This document shows positions 27,434-36,600 of a stretch of 64,000 nt of DNA, one piece after another. This DNA is from Sphingobium sp. MI1205 (GTDB lineage Bacteria > Pseudomonadota > Alphaproteobacteria > Sphingomonadales > Sphingomonadaceae). The stretch's first letter is position 1; every line of letters starts with the position of its first letter. The notes below the pieces were generated by a model. The model searched no databases, had not been told where the DNA came from, and was given only the letters and a program-made list of their open reading frames with translations. A program made the translations under genes and the position numbers. Where the stretch lies: NCBI RefSeq assembly GCF_001563285.1, contig NZ_CP005192.1, positions 1 through 64,000 on the forward strand, in the 5' to 3' direction.

Positions 27434-28126
27434 ATGCAGGTGCTCGATACGGTTGGCTGGGTCGGTGATGGCGACGACACCGACTTCTTCCTCGCAATCG
27501 AGCGCACCTTCGATCTGCGCCTGCGCTCGAACCTGCCTTGGACAACGTTCGGCGAGGTGCGTGACCATGTCGTCGCGCATGTCGCAGCCTACAGCGGGGG
27601 CGGCACGACATGCGCCACGCAGATGACGTTCTACAGGCTTCGACGCGCGCTCGGGCTTGGCCGGCACGTCGGGCCGGATGCGCCGTTGGCGCCGCTGATC
27701 GGTGGGAAGCTGCGCCAAGCGTTCAGCGACCTGGAAGCCGATACCGACCTCAAGATGCCGGCGACGCGAGCCGGATGGCTTGGGATTGTCAGTGGTCTCT
27801 GCTTCGCTGTCGCGGTCGCGATCCTCGCCTTCACGACGCTGGCACCTCCCCTTCGCATCTTCGCTGCTGGAGCGAGCGCCTACGCGGGGCTATGGTTACG
27901 GCACCTCGACCGCCGGCGATTACCTCGGAGGTGCGACACTATCGGCGATCTCGCCCGACTGGTCACGGAGCAGAACCGTGGCAGGCTTGCCCGCGACGGC
28001 GCGCGCCTCACCGCCCCCGAGATTTGGCGGATCATCCAGCAACTGGCCGCCGAGGAGAGCGGGATCGACCCCGATCTGATTGGGTCGGAAACGACCTTCT
28101 TCCGAGCCAAAGTGCGAGCAGCCTGA
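27434..28126 (+). CDS. Acyl-carrier-like protein with membrane segment (cargo)
   Basis: 230 residues. The first 90 resemble an acyl-carrier-type helical domain (DDTDFFLAIERTFDLRL, TFGEVRDHV), but I see no clear DSL phosphopantetheine site. Two hydrophobic helices lie at about residues 110-150. The C-terminal part repeats a similar helical pattern (APEIWRIIQQLAAEESGID). It is cargo of the Tn402-like element, followed by another membrane protein. Function unknown. Confidence 0.6.
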   Translation: MQVLDTVGWVGDGDDTDFFLAIERTFDLRLRSNLPWTTFGEVRDHVVAHVAAYSGGGTTCATQMTFYRLRRALGLGRHVGPDAPLAPLIGGKLRQAFSDLEADTDLKMPATRAGWLGIVSGLCFAVAVAILAFTTLAPPLRIFAAGASAYAGLWLRHLDRRRLPRRCDTIGDLARLVTEQNRGRLARDGARLTAPEIWRIIQQLAAEESGIDPDLIGSETTFFRAKVRAA

Positions 28127-28154
28127 TCAATGGCTTACTGGATTGCATAGATTG

Positions 28155-28607
28155 ATGCCGAGACACGGGACATTGCGTGGCGTCGGACTGACGGCTTTGG
28201 GTGCCGTTGTCGTCGCAGGCTCTTTCGTCGCTCTCGGATTGCGACCGGATGGGATCGCCAGCTACTATCGCGATACGCTGACTCCGGCAGGGTTTGCCAT
28301 TTGGTTCTGCGGCTTCGTAGCCGCCACACTCGCTCCACCCGCCATAGCTGTACTCTGCTGGTTTGGCGCCATGCGGTTCCGCTACGGGTGGCTTCTCCAC
28401 ATCCTGCTTGTTCCTGCCACCTACGCCGCTGTGCGAGGATCAATCGCGCTCATGCTCGCGGTAGCAAGTGAGCCGGACAGCGATGGCCCAACGAGATGGG
28501 CTACCGATCCAGCAGTGATGCTGATGGTGGTTTGCCCCATCGTGTACTTTCTGATCTTGGGTTCCACAAAGCTGCGTGAGCATCGCGCATCAGCAAATGA
28601 CTGCTAA
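28155..28607 (+). CDS. Four-helix membrane protein (cargo)
   Basis: 150 residues from the ATG at 28155, 28 bases after the previous gene. Four hydrophobic segments at about 10-27, 44-68, 77-103 and 122-140. No family recognised. It probably works with the preceding protein, since the two are carried together. Confidence 0.6.
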   Translation: MPRHGTLRGVGLTALGAVVVAGSFVALGLRPDGIASYYRDTLTPAGFAIWFCGFVAATLAPPAIAVLCWFGAMRFRYGWLLHILLVPATYAAVRGSIALMLAVASEPDSDGPTRWATDPAVMLMVVCPIVYFLILGSTKLREHRASANDC

Positions 28608-28648
28608 TCTCGACTTTGTAGTTGGCAGATACCATGAGCGGCCCTTTG

Positions 28649-28786
28649 CCGTTTGCGAGCAGACGCGGATGATGGCGAGCACATTGTCGGATAGCGTGAG
28701 CAGCATAGTCGGCTCGTTGTCAGGTAATCTGGGCAGGAAAAGGCGCTGTTTGCGAGCAGAAGCTGCTACGGTTGCAAGCGCCTACA
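28649..28786 (-). repeat. Right end of Tn402-like element
   Basis: Inverted 138-bp partner of 23154-23291, ending CGCCTACA. Confidence 0.8.
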
Positions 28787-28841
28787 TGTAGCTGAGGTCG
28801 CTGCGGCACGAGCAGTAATCAGGCCTTTGTCTCTAACTTAG
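28787..28841 (+). pseudogene. Original 3' end of tetR
   Basis: Starts with the duplicated TGTAGC and encodes VAEVAAARAVIRPLSLT plus stop in frame with 22546-23151. It is orphaned by the Tn402-like insertion. Confidence 0.75.
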
Positions 28842-29095
28842 CACTACTTTGGCAGAAGCGTAAGGTGATCGGCGAGTGCTGGGACATACCGTCAGGACCG
28901 CGCGCAAATGGCTTGAGCAGGCCGGAGCGCCGCTTTGCCCGATCGAGGATCACGGCCAGATGAGCCAGAGCCGCTGGACGACGACAGCGAGGATGAGGGC
29001 GACGAGGGGGAATAAGCGCCCCAATCAAATGTATATCCCTTAGCATTACAAACCATGCTACAGCGCAACCATATTGCCAGCGGAGCGAGAGCAGA
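28842..29095. other. Junction between tetR end and second replicon
   Basis: 254 bp without a complete gene. An acidic tail ([13 protein letters not shown], stop near 29011) looks like the 3' remnant of a lost gene. The last 80 bases are AT-rich and probably hold the parA promoter. Confidence 0.4.
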
Positions 29096-29731
29096 ATGAT
29101 ATTGGCAGTCGGAAACACTAAGGGCGGTGTCGGCAAGACGACCCTTGCCGTCAACCTCGCGGTGGCGCGCGCGCTTGCGGGCCGCGACCTCTTGCTGGTG
29201 GACGGCGACGAGCAGGGGACCGCCCTCACCTTTACCGAGCTGCGCGCCGATCGACTTGGGCAAGCTGGCTATACCGCCGTTGCGCTCACCGGCGCGGCGC
29301 TTCGCAGCCAGGTCCGCCAGCTCGCGGCCAAATATGACGATATTATCATTGACGTGGGCGGCCGTGATACCGGCTCGCTGCGCGCCGCGCTCACCGTGGC
29401 TGACACGTTGCTGGTGCCGGTGCAGCCGCGCAGCTTCGACGTGTGGGCGCTTGACCAGGTTGCGGCGCTGGTGGCCGAGGCGCGCGAGATCAACGAGGGC
29501 TTGCGCGCCGTCGCCGTGCTGAACGGCGCGGACGCGCAAGGGGCCGACAATGAGGCCGCCTTGGAAATGATCGGCGACATTGAGGGGATCGAGGTGCTGC
29601 CCACGTCGATAGTGCGGCGCAAGGCGTTCCCGAACGCGGCGGCCGAGGGCAGGGCGGTAGGGGAGCAATCGCCGCGTGACGCCAAGGCGATCGACGAGCT
29701 GGCCGCATTGGTCAGCGCGGTATTTGTATAG
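29096..29731 (+). CDS. parA: ParA-type partition ATPase
   Basis: 211 residues. The deviant Walker A box KGGVGKTT is at residues 9-16, and DVGGRD is the Walker B-like region. The small size without a DNA-binding N-terminal domain fits type Ib (ParF/VirC1-like) ParA. Such proteins pair with a small ribbon-helix-helix protein, which follows 25 bases downstream. The pair segregates the second replicon in this window (repA at 30095-31006). Confidence 0.9.
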   Translation: MILAVGNTKGGVGKTTLAVNLAVARALAGRDLLLVDGDEQGTALTFTELRADRLGQAGYTAVALTGAALRSQVRQLAAKYDDIIIDVGGRDTGSLRAALTVADTLLVPVQPRSFDVWALDQVAALVAEAREINEGLRAVAVLNGADAQGADNEAALEMIGDIEGIEVLPTSIVRRKAFPNAAAEGRAVGEQSPRDAKAIDELAALVSAVFV

Positions 29732-29756
29732 CATAATGATAGCGGAGTGAATTTCG

Positions 29757-30038
29757 ATGGCTATCGCTCGTAAACCGAACAGCAAGCCCAAGTCGCCGAT
29801 GGATGAGGCGGCGGCCGATGCCTTCATTGCCGGGGCGGCCAAGCCGAAGGCCGAGCCGATCGCGACCGAGGCCGACGAGGCGGGGCAGGGGGCCGAGCCG
29901 CGCAAGTCGCCGGTGATGCTCCGTTTCGATCGCGCGTTGCTGGCGAAGGTCGATGCAGCGGCCAAGCGGCGCGGGATCAGCCGCAGCGCATGGATACAGT
30001 TCACGGTGAGCCGTGCGCTCGATGCCGGCGAGGGGTAG
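29757..30038 (+). CDS. Ribbon-helix-helix partner protein (ParG-like)
   Basis: 93 residues. A flexible, Ala/Lys/Glu-rich N-terminus precedes a C-terminal ribbon-helix-helix (VMLRFDRALLAKVDAAAKRR then GISRSAWIQFTVSRAL). This layout equals ParG-like centromere-binding proteins whose tails stimulate ParA. GGAGTG lies upstream. The centromere site is probably near the parA promoter. Confidence 0.7.
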   Translation: MAIARKPNSKPKSPMDEAAADAFIAGAAKPKAEPIATEADEAGQGAEPRKSPVMLRFDRALLAKVDAAAKRRGISRSAWIQFTVSRALDAGEG

Positions 30039-30074
30039 GGCCGGCTAGGGCGAGGCGGCCCCGGCGCGCGAAAA

Positions 30075-30090
30075 GTGAGTTTTGGGGTAG
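30075..30090 (-). repeat. Solitary iteron behind repA
   Basis: GTGAGTTTTGGGGTAG, the reverse complement of the oriV iteron core, lies just after the repA stop codon. Confidence 0.6.
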
Positions 30091-30094
30091 GGGT

Positions 30095-31006
30095 TCACCT
30101 TTGGGCGGCGGGCGCGCTGAAATCCACCAGCACCGGCATTTCGGGTATATCGCCGCGCAGTTTGGCGCGGCGGACGATGCTATGTTGGTCGATCAGGTTT
30201 TGCGCGTCACGACGGCCGCTCATGGTTTTCGGGAGCCACATCATAGAAACCCGCTCGACCTTGCGCCCCTTCTTGATCGGGGTGAACTCGACCCAGAAGG
30301 GGCAGAGCTTGTTGATTTCCTCCTGGGCGACCTTGAGGCAGTATTTGTTGAAATCAGCGAACCGTTCCAACTTGCCTTCCGGCACGTTGAGCAGGCCGCG
30401 TAGCTCCGCAATCGTGAACTCTTCGCTTTGCTTATATTCGAGGCCGATACGGCGTTCGATCATTTCATAGAGGCACAGCGCGTATTTCGACTCGAAACAA
30501 TACATCACTTGCGTCTTAAGTCGCGCATAGACCTCGCTGTTACGCAAAATCTCAATCAGTTCTTCGGGGATGCGGTAATGCAGGAAGCCGTCTTTTTCGA
30601 GGCTTTCGTCGCTGGAGCCGAGAAGCTGAACGCGGCGCTTGTAGCTCTTGCCGCCCTTGCGGATCGTGACGATGGCGATTGTGCCCATCAGGCGCAGCAG
30701 CGAGCTTTCTATGCGCTCGTTGCCTTGGTGCGTGCCCTTGAGCGCGGTTTTGGCGATGCGGTGAATGACCGGCTCGCTGATCCGCTCCCAGGCGTTGGCA
30801 ATCAGCAGATTGTAGATTCGGCGATCGGCGAGGGTGAGGGGGGACAGCTCGACAATATCGACCAGCTCGCCGGGTTTGACGATTTCCCCGTAATTGGCGG
30901 GATCGAACGGGTTTCCGCGCCCCTTTTGCGAGAGGGTGAGGGCGGTATCATCGCCTAGGGCAATCTTTGCCTTTCCGTTATTTACAGGTGAGCTTGCGCG
31001 AGTCAT
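30095..31006 (-). CDS. repA: Plasmid replication initiator (Rep_3/RepA type)
   Basis: 303 residues with the two winged-helix layout of iteron-binding initiators. The region VDIVELSPLTLADRRIYNLL starts the first domain, and TQVMYCFESKYALCLYEMIE the linker between domains. The gene faces the 22-bp iteron array from 70 bases away, so Rep binding would both start replication and repress repA. It defines a second, independent replicon fused into this plasmid. Confidence 0.85.
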   Translation of the reverse strand: MTRASSPVNNGKAKIALGDDTALTLSQKGRGNPFDPANYGEIVKPGELVDIVELSPLTLADRRIYNLLIANAWERISEPVIHRIAKTALKGTHQGNERIESSLLRLMGTIAIVTIRKGGKSYKRRVQLLGSSDESLEKDGFLHYRIPEELIEILRNSEVYARLKTQVMYCFESKYALCLYEMIERRIGLEYKQSEEFTIAELRGLLNVPEGKLERFADFNKYCLKVAQEEINKLCPFWVEFTPIKKGRKVERVSMMWLPKTMSGRRDAQNLIDQHSIVRRAKLRGDIPEMPVLVDFSAPAAQR

Positions 31007-31075
31007 GTCCTCACTTTAGCAGCAACGGTGAGCTAGGCAATTCCTAAAGCTCCCCGATGGAGGGTGGGGAGGGGA

Positions 31076-31213
31076 TACCCCAAACCTCACCGTTGATTTG
31101 GCGGCTACCCCAACACTCACCGGACTCGACCCCAAAACTCACTTTTACCGACCCCAAAACTCACCGAAGGCTACCCCAACACTCACGCGACTCGACCCCA
31201 AAACTCACTTTTC
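31076..31213 (+). repeat. oriV: oriV iterons (six direct repeats)
   Basis: Six repeats of ACCCCAAMACTCAC-type begin at 31076, 31106, 31128, 31150, 31172 and 31194. The last five are spaced exactly 22 bp, two helical turns. A T-rich stretch (CAATTTTTCTTGG) follows at about 31218. Two inverted copies (GTGAGTTTTAG) lie at 31299-31320, and a further one in direct orientation at 31813-31828. This is a classical Rep-dependent origin, divergent from repA. Confidence 0.9.
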
Positions 31214-31905
31214 GGGGCAATTTTTCTTGGTTTTCTGCGGGTTTGAGGCACCCTGAATCTTGAATCTAAGAAGAATCTTTGAATCAGAACGCGAACGGTG
31301 AGTTTTAGGTGAGTTTTAGGGTAGCCCTGCCTGTGGATAACTCCGAACTCGCCGCATCGTCAGACCCGAAGAAGAAGAAGAAGAACACCGTCTCCTGGAG
31401 CTTCGCCCCGCCGGCTCGCGACCTTCAGCCGCCCCGGATCGCTTTAGCGATCCTCCCACCCGGCATCCCCATGATGGACCGGCTCCGCCGGTACGCTTTT
31501 TGTTTGATTAGAAATGTTTAAACACCACGTCCCTACCGCAACGACAGCGCCAACGGCCAAGTAGCAAATTGGCTTTCTTGGAAAGCCAAACGGATAGGGT
31601 GGTGATCCAATTGAGAGGGCGGAGCAGGCGGAAACGTCGCCCCTGGTGCGATTTCCGAGCCGCTGGGGCGCATTTCGGGGTGGGGGACAGGAAATGAGGT
31701 TGGAGCAGCAAATGCGCTTTACGGGCTTCCTGGGCGGCCGATTTTTTGGAAGCTAGATCTTCGACCTTCAGGGGATCATCCACCGCTGCGTCGATCGCTA
31801 ATGGTGAGGTCATACCCCAAACCTCACCTTTAGAACGCCAGTAGGCGATTTTCCGCGCTTTCGAGCGATTTCTATGACCAGGGAGGGATGGCAGAGCGCC
31901 ATCAT
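31214..31905. other. Origin-flanking region, no firm gene
   Basis: Contains inverted iterons and an A-rich run (GAAGAAGAAGAAGAA near 31370). A 133-codon frame on the minus strand (31508-31909) is basic and lacks a known motif; I regard it as doubtful. Confidence 0.4.
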
Positions 31906-32346
31906 TCAATATCGTTTGTATATCGGAATGATGCCGCTTCGACTACGGGGCCGTTTAAAGACTTCACGCCTTGTCGAAGCGGCCCGCGAACTCGCGATCG
32001 GCATAGTATTTGAGCTTGGCGGCGACGATCGACCGTTGTCCCGCGAAGAACAGGAACTGGTAATCCTCGCGCAGCGAGCGGACTTCATCCGGCGTGAGCA
32101 AGGGCCGCGCAAGATGCTGCTGGCCGAACGATATGCCGGTTTCGTCGCTGTCGATCGCGCGGCTTCCTCGCGCAGCATGTCGAACAGGGCGTGTTCGCCG
32201 GCGTCGAGCGCCATGCCTTCGATCGCGAGATTGGCGCGCGCGTCGGCATCATCCTCGCGCCGCATGGCGGCGTCGGCCGGTGTGCCGCGCGTGAAATCGA
32301 GCGCGCGGACTTGGGCGCGGATTGCGTCCACGTCGAGCATGTTCAT
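31906..32346 (-). CDS. VbhA-like antitoxin remnant with aberrant tail
   Basis: 146 residues, of which only the first 60 look real: MNMLDVDAIRAQVRALDFTR then ARANLAIEGM, with N39-L-A-I-E43-G44 in place of the (S/T)xxxE(G/N) inhibitory motif. After DMLREEA the frame runs out of phase over the 3' end of a traG gene, so the tail is an artefact of a deletion. No Fic partner is present. It follows the broken ATPase gene in the traC-traD direction. Confidence 0.55.
   Translation of the reverse strand: MNMLDVDAIRAQVRALDFTRGTPADAAMRREDDADARANLAIEGMALDAGEHALFDMLREEAARSTATKPAYRSASSILRGPCSRRMKSARCARITSSCSSRDNGRSSPPSSNTMPIASSRAASTRREVFKRPRSRSGIIPIYKRY
31964..32152 (-). pseudogene. traG: traG (coupling protein) 3' remnant
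   Basis: In the frame offset from the VbhA remnant, this reads ISFGQQHLARPLLTPDEVR and then SLREDYQFLFFAGQRSIVAA through FDKA and stop, the C-terminal end of a VirD4/TraG coupling protein. The other 90 percent of the gene is gone. Without it the tra block can be mobilised only by another system's coupling protein. Confidence 0.65.
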
Positions 32347-32406
32347 GGTGCGCTTCTCCCTTCCGTTTCCGCGTCGAACGCCCGCCAGATCGCGCGAGGC
32401 CCCATG

Positions 32407-32959
32407 TTAGGATTCCTCCCTTTCGATTGCGGCGCGGACGAACCGCACACGTTCGGCGACAGAGGCGAGGGGAAGCGTCACCAGCTCGTAGCCAAGGCCG
32501 GAATAGACCGCGACCATCGCCTGATAGGTCGCCTGCGCTTCCGCGAAATCCTGTTTTCTTTCCGCATCGGCCGCGAATATCTCGCGCCAAGGGGGCGATG
32601 AACACGCGGGGTTGATAGCGAAACAGGTCCGCCGCTTGGCTGACATGAGCCGGGACGGGGAGGCCGCACAGGCGCAGATAGCCCGCCACATCAGGCACGC
32701 TGCGATCGCAGATCACCGGCCCTGCGCGATCGTGGGCCTCATGCCATGAGCGCAATTCCCAACCCAGCATCAATTCCGCGAAGGCGGCGCGATCGGCCCA
32801 GGGGAGGGCCGCGCCGCCGATCGCGACCTGATCGCGGATGATGGCCCGACCGGCTTCCGGCATGTGGTCGAAACCCTCCACCGCCAACGCTTCGATTAGG
32901 GTGCTTTTGCCGGAGCCAGGCCCGCCGGTGATGACATGGAAATCGGGCCGATCAGCCAT
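32407..32959 (-). pseudogene. AAA_28-type P-loop ATPase, one-base frameshift
   Basis: Start MADRPDFHVITGGPGSGKST at 32959, with a perfect Walker A. About 120 residues in, at a run of five C's near 32595, one base is missing: before it the frame reads YQPRVFIAP, after it the correct continuation PPWREIFAADAERKQDFAEA lies in another frame and ends at 32407. An intact protein would have about 184 residues. It could be a real decay or a sequencing error in a homopolymer. It lies in the traC-traD operon. Confidence 0.75.
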
Positions 32960-33257
32960 TGCCCGCACCTTCCGCTTCCGCGTCGAACGCGCGCTTGCCC
33001 CGCCGCTTCCAGAGCGCCAGCACATTGCCAGCGTCGTCGCCTTGAACGCGCGCTGTACAATCGAGCAGCGCGCCGTAAAGGGTGGCGCGATCATCGTCGG
33101 CCAGCTCGACCAGACCGGCTTTCTGGACGAGGCCGCCCAGCTCTATGAGATGGCGCGTGCGCTCGCGTCGGGCCACGACCCATCCTCTCGTATCGGTGCG
33201 GCGCGCGGCGGCTTCAAGCCTGTTCCTTGCCTGCGCCAGTTTGCCTTGCGCCTTCAC
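32952..33257 (-). CDS. traD: Conjugal transfer protein TraD (Ti type)
   Basis: About 101 residues if it starts at the GTG at 33257; the start is uncertain because the frame is open further up. The core RTRHLIELGGLVQKAGLVEL, then DDRATLYGALL and a terminal WKRRGKRAFDAE, is the well-known signature of the small TraD protein of Ti-like plasmids. It overlaps traC by about 44 bases and the ATPase start by 8. It assists relaxosome assembly; details are not known to me. Confidence 0.8.
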   Translation of the reverse strand: MKAQGKLAQARNRLEAAARRTDTRGWVVARRERTRHLIELGGLVQKAGLVELADDDRATLYGALLDCTARVQGDDAGNVLALWKRRGKRAFDAEAEGAGNG

Positions 33258-33519
33258 CGTTGCCGCCAGTGCGTCGGCCAGCCTTGCGACCGCGTCCTTG
33301 AAAGAAGGCCGCGCCCCGCGAGCGCCACGCCTCCTTTTCGTTCGCGTCGGCCGCTTCCACAGCGGCGAGCAGCGCACCGGCGAGCGTGTCCAGATCGAGC
33401 GCATCGGCCCCGGTGGACGTGACCAGCTCGCCGAGTTGCTGGACCTTGCGGGCCTTCAAAGCCTTGGCCTTGTCGTTCAGCGCCCGCAGTTCCGCGTCAT
33501 AGTCGCGCACCTTTCGCAT
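33214..33519 (-). CDS. traC: Conjugal transfer protein TraC (Ti type)
   Basis: 101 residues. The N-terminal coiled coil (DYDAELRALNDKAKALKARK) and QLGELVTSTGADALDLDTLA mark the TraC family that binds near oriT with TraA. GAGAGAAG precedes the ATG. It reads away from traA; the oriT-like region lies between them, exactly the Ti-plasmid arrangement traC-oriT-traA. Confidence 0.8.
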   Translation of the reverse strand: MRKVRDYDAELRALNDKAKALKARKVQQLGELVTSTGADALDLDTLAGALLAAVEAADANEKEAWRSRGAAFFQGRGRKAGRRTGGNGEGARQTGAGKEQA

Positions 33520-33633
33520 CTTCTCTCCCTCGCGCCCATGAATGGAGCCGCAGCGTAGCACGATAGCGCGCGCGAGGAACCGTTCCGATCAAGAAATGCG
33601 GCGAAGTCAATCACGCGAACGGCAGAGAGTGTG

Positions 33634-33660
33634 AGTGCGCGCTTATACATCGTTGCCGAC
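33634..33660 (+). other. oriT: Putative oriT nic region
   Basis: The stretch TGCGCGCTTATACATCGTTG lies between divergent traC and traA. It resembles the MOBQ nic core I recall from Ti plasmids (GCGCAATTATACGTCGCTG). The resemblance is from memory, but the location is right. Confidence 0.5.
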
Positions 33661-33691
33661 CTGCGCTAAGAAGGGCAGTATAGCGGCCGTT

Positions 33692-36600
33692 ATGGCGATC
33701 TACCATTTCTCGGCCAAGGTCATCAGCCGCGCCAACGGATCGAGCGCCGTTGCCAGCGCGGCCTATCGTGCGGCGGAACGGCTGCACGATGACCGGCTAG
33801 GGCGCGACCATGATTTCTCAAACAAGGCCGGCGTCGTCCATTCGGAAATCTTGGCTCCCGAGGGTGCGCCGGAGCGTTTAAACGATCGCGCGACCTTGTG
33901 GAACGAGGTTGAGGCCGGCGAGAAGCGCAAGGACGCGCAGTTGGCGCGCGAGGTGGAGTTCTCGATTCCGCGCGAGCTGAACCAGCAACAGGGCATCCAG
34001 CTCGCCCGCGATTTTGTCGAAAAGCAGTTCGTCGAACGCGGCATGGTCGCGGACATGAATGTACATTGGGACATGGGCAAGGACGGGCAACCCAAGCCGC
34101 ACGCGCATGTCATGCTGTCGATGCGCGAGGTTGGCCCGGAGGGCTTCGGCCAGAAGGTGCGCGAGTGGAACAGCACGGCGCTGTTGCAGGAATGGCGCGT
34201 GGCCTGGGCCGATCATGTCAACGAGCGGTTGGCCGAGCTGGATATAGACGCCCGCATAGATCACCGGACGTTGGAGGCGCAGGGCATCGACCTTGAACCC
34301 CAACACAAGATCGGGCCGGCGGCGTCGCGGATGCCCGAACAGGGGCTTGAGGCCGAGCGGGTCGAGGACCATGCCCGGATCGCGCGCGAGAACGGCGAGA
34401 AGATCATCGCCAGGCCGGAAATCGCATTGGACGCGATCGCCCGCCAACAGGCGACGTTCACCCGGCGCGACCTGGCGCAGTTCGCGTTCCGGCACAGCGA
34501 CGGCAAGGATCAGTTCGACCAGGTGATGAGCGCGGTGCGATCCTCGCCCGAGCTGGTGGCGCTGGGGCGGGACGGGAAGGGCGAGGATCGGTTCACGTCG
34601 CGCGACATGATCGCGGCCGAGCAGCGGTTGGAACGCGCGGCCGAGGGGCTGGCGATCGACCGGGGGCATGGTGTCGCCGACGCCCATGTGACCCGCGCGC
34701 TGGCGTCGGCCGAGGGCAGGGGGCTTGACCTGTCGGCCGAGCAGCGCGGGGCGTTGGCGCATATCACCGGCGACAAGGGCCTTGCGTCGGTCGTCGGCTA
34801 TGCCGGCAGCGGCAAGTCGGCGATGCTGGGGGTCGCGCGCGAGGCGTGGGAGGCGCAGGGCTATCAGGTGCGCGGCGCGGCCTTGTCGGGCATCGCGGCC
34901 GAGAATCTGGAAGGCGGGTCCGCCATCGCGTCGCGGACGATCGCGAGCATGGAATATCAATGGGAGCAGGGCCGCGAACTGCTAGGCCCGCGCGACGTGC
35001 TGGTGATAGACGAGGCCGGCATGATCGGCACGCGCCAGATGGAGTGCGTGCTGTCCCATGCCGAACAGGCGGGCGCGAAGGTCGTTCTTGTCGGCGACCC
35101 CGAGCAGTTGCAGGCGATCGAGGCCGGGGCGGCGTTCCGGGCCGTGACCGAGCGCCACGGTTGGGCCGAGATCACCGAGATACGCCGGCAGTGCGAGGAC
35201 TGGCAGCGCGACGCGACCAAGGCGCTGGCGACGGGCCGGGCAGGCGAGGCGATCCATGCCTATGAGGCGCATGGCATGGTGCAGGCGGCCGAGACGCGTG
35301 AGCTGGCCCGCGCCGATCTTGTGGACCGCTGGGATGCCGAGCGCATCGCCGCGCCGGATCAGTCGCGGATCATCCTCACCCATACCAATGCCGAGGTGCG
35401 CGATTTGAACCTGGCCGCGCGCGATCGGCTGCGCGACGCCGGCGAGCTGGGGCCGGACGTGCGCGTGTCGGCCGAGCGCGGCGCGCGGGACTTCGCGACC
35501 GGCGACCGCATCATGTTCCTGAAAAACGAGCGCGGGCTAGGGGTGAGGAACGGCACGCTGGGGAAGGTCGAGCAGGTATCGCCGGAGCGCATGGCGGTGA
35601 AGCTGGACGATGGCCGATCGGTCGCGTTTGACCTGAAAGATTATGCCCATGTCGATCACGGCTATGCCGCCACCATCCATAAATCGCAGGGCGTGACGGT
35701 CGATCGCGCGCATGTGCTGGCGACCCCCGGCATGGACCGCCATTCGGCCTATGTGGCGTTGTCGCGGCACCGCGACGGGGTGCAGCTCCATTACGGCCGC
35801 GACGACTTCGGCGACGATCGCCGGCTTGTCCGCACGCTGTCGCGCGAGCGGGCGAAGGATATGGCGTCCGACTATGGCCGCGACCGGGATGCGGAGATTC
35901 GTGCTTTCGCCGACCGGCGCGGATTGTCGGGCGAGATCCGATTGCCGGAACGGGCGGAACGCTCGCCGGTGGAGATCCTTGGCCCGCGCGCGGGAACCAT
36001 GCGCCAGATGGGCGAAGATCCACGCACGGTTCGCGATGCCGGCGACCGCGGCGCTGGCGCGGGACAAGCCGCGGCCGAGCGGCAACCGCGGCGAGGCATG
36101 TTCGACGGCTTCCGGCCTGCCCCGCAGCGCCCAGCGCCGGAATCGACGCCGGCAGGCGAGCGCGAGAAGGCGGCCCCCAAGCGCGGCATGTTCGACGGGC
36201 TGAAGCTGTCGGCCGCGCCGCTGAAGGGCGCGGAGCGCGCGCCGGTCCCTGCCGATCGCGGCCAGGGCCGCGACTATGCCCGCGCGGTCGAGCGGGCCTC
36301 GCGTTCGGCCGAGGCGGTGTTGCAGGCGCGGGCGTCGGGCGCTCCGGTCCTTGAGCATCAAAAGGTCGCGCTCGAGCGCACGACACAGGCGCTGGACCAG
36401 ATCAGGCCGGGAGCCTCGCGTGACCTCGCATCGGCGATGCAGCGCGATCCCGCCTTGCTGCGCGAGGCGGCGGCGGGGCGCAGCGGCCCGATGATCGAGG
36501 CGATGGCCCAGGAGGCGCGCGTGCGGGCCGATCCGAACTTGCGCGCCGATCGGTTCGTGGAACGCTGGCAGGGCCTCAAACAGGAGCGCGACCGCCTCTA

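Larger units (their letters stand above)
23154..28786. mobile_element. Tn402/Tn5053-like transposon inside tetR
   Basis: 5,633 bp. The ends match each other over 138 bp as imperfect inverted repeats (23154-23291 and 28649-28786), starting TGTAGGCG. Each end carries the motif CTGCTCGCAAAC twice, like transposase-binding sites in Tn7/Tn402-type ends. Flanked by TGTAGC on both sides (23148-23153 / 28787-28792). Excising element plus one TGTAGC restores the tetR reading frame. Core genes are a rve-type transposase, an AAA+ ATPase and a serine resolvase; there are three cargo genes of unknown role. Confidence 0.85.

Noticed and set aside
31508..31909. 133-codon minus-strand frame beside oriV as a gene
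   Set aside because: Basic, no motif, contains an iteron within it, and overlaps the VbhA remnant's aberrant tail; kept only as a doubtful note.
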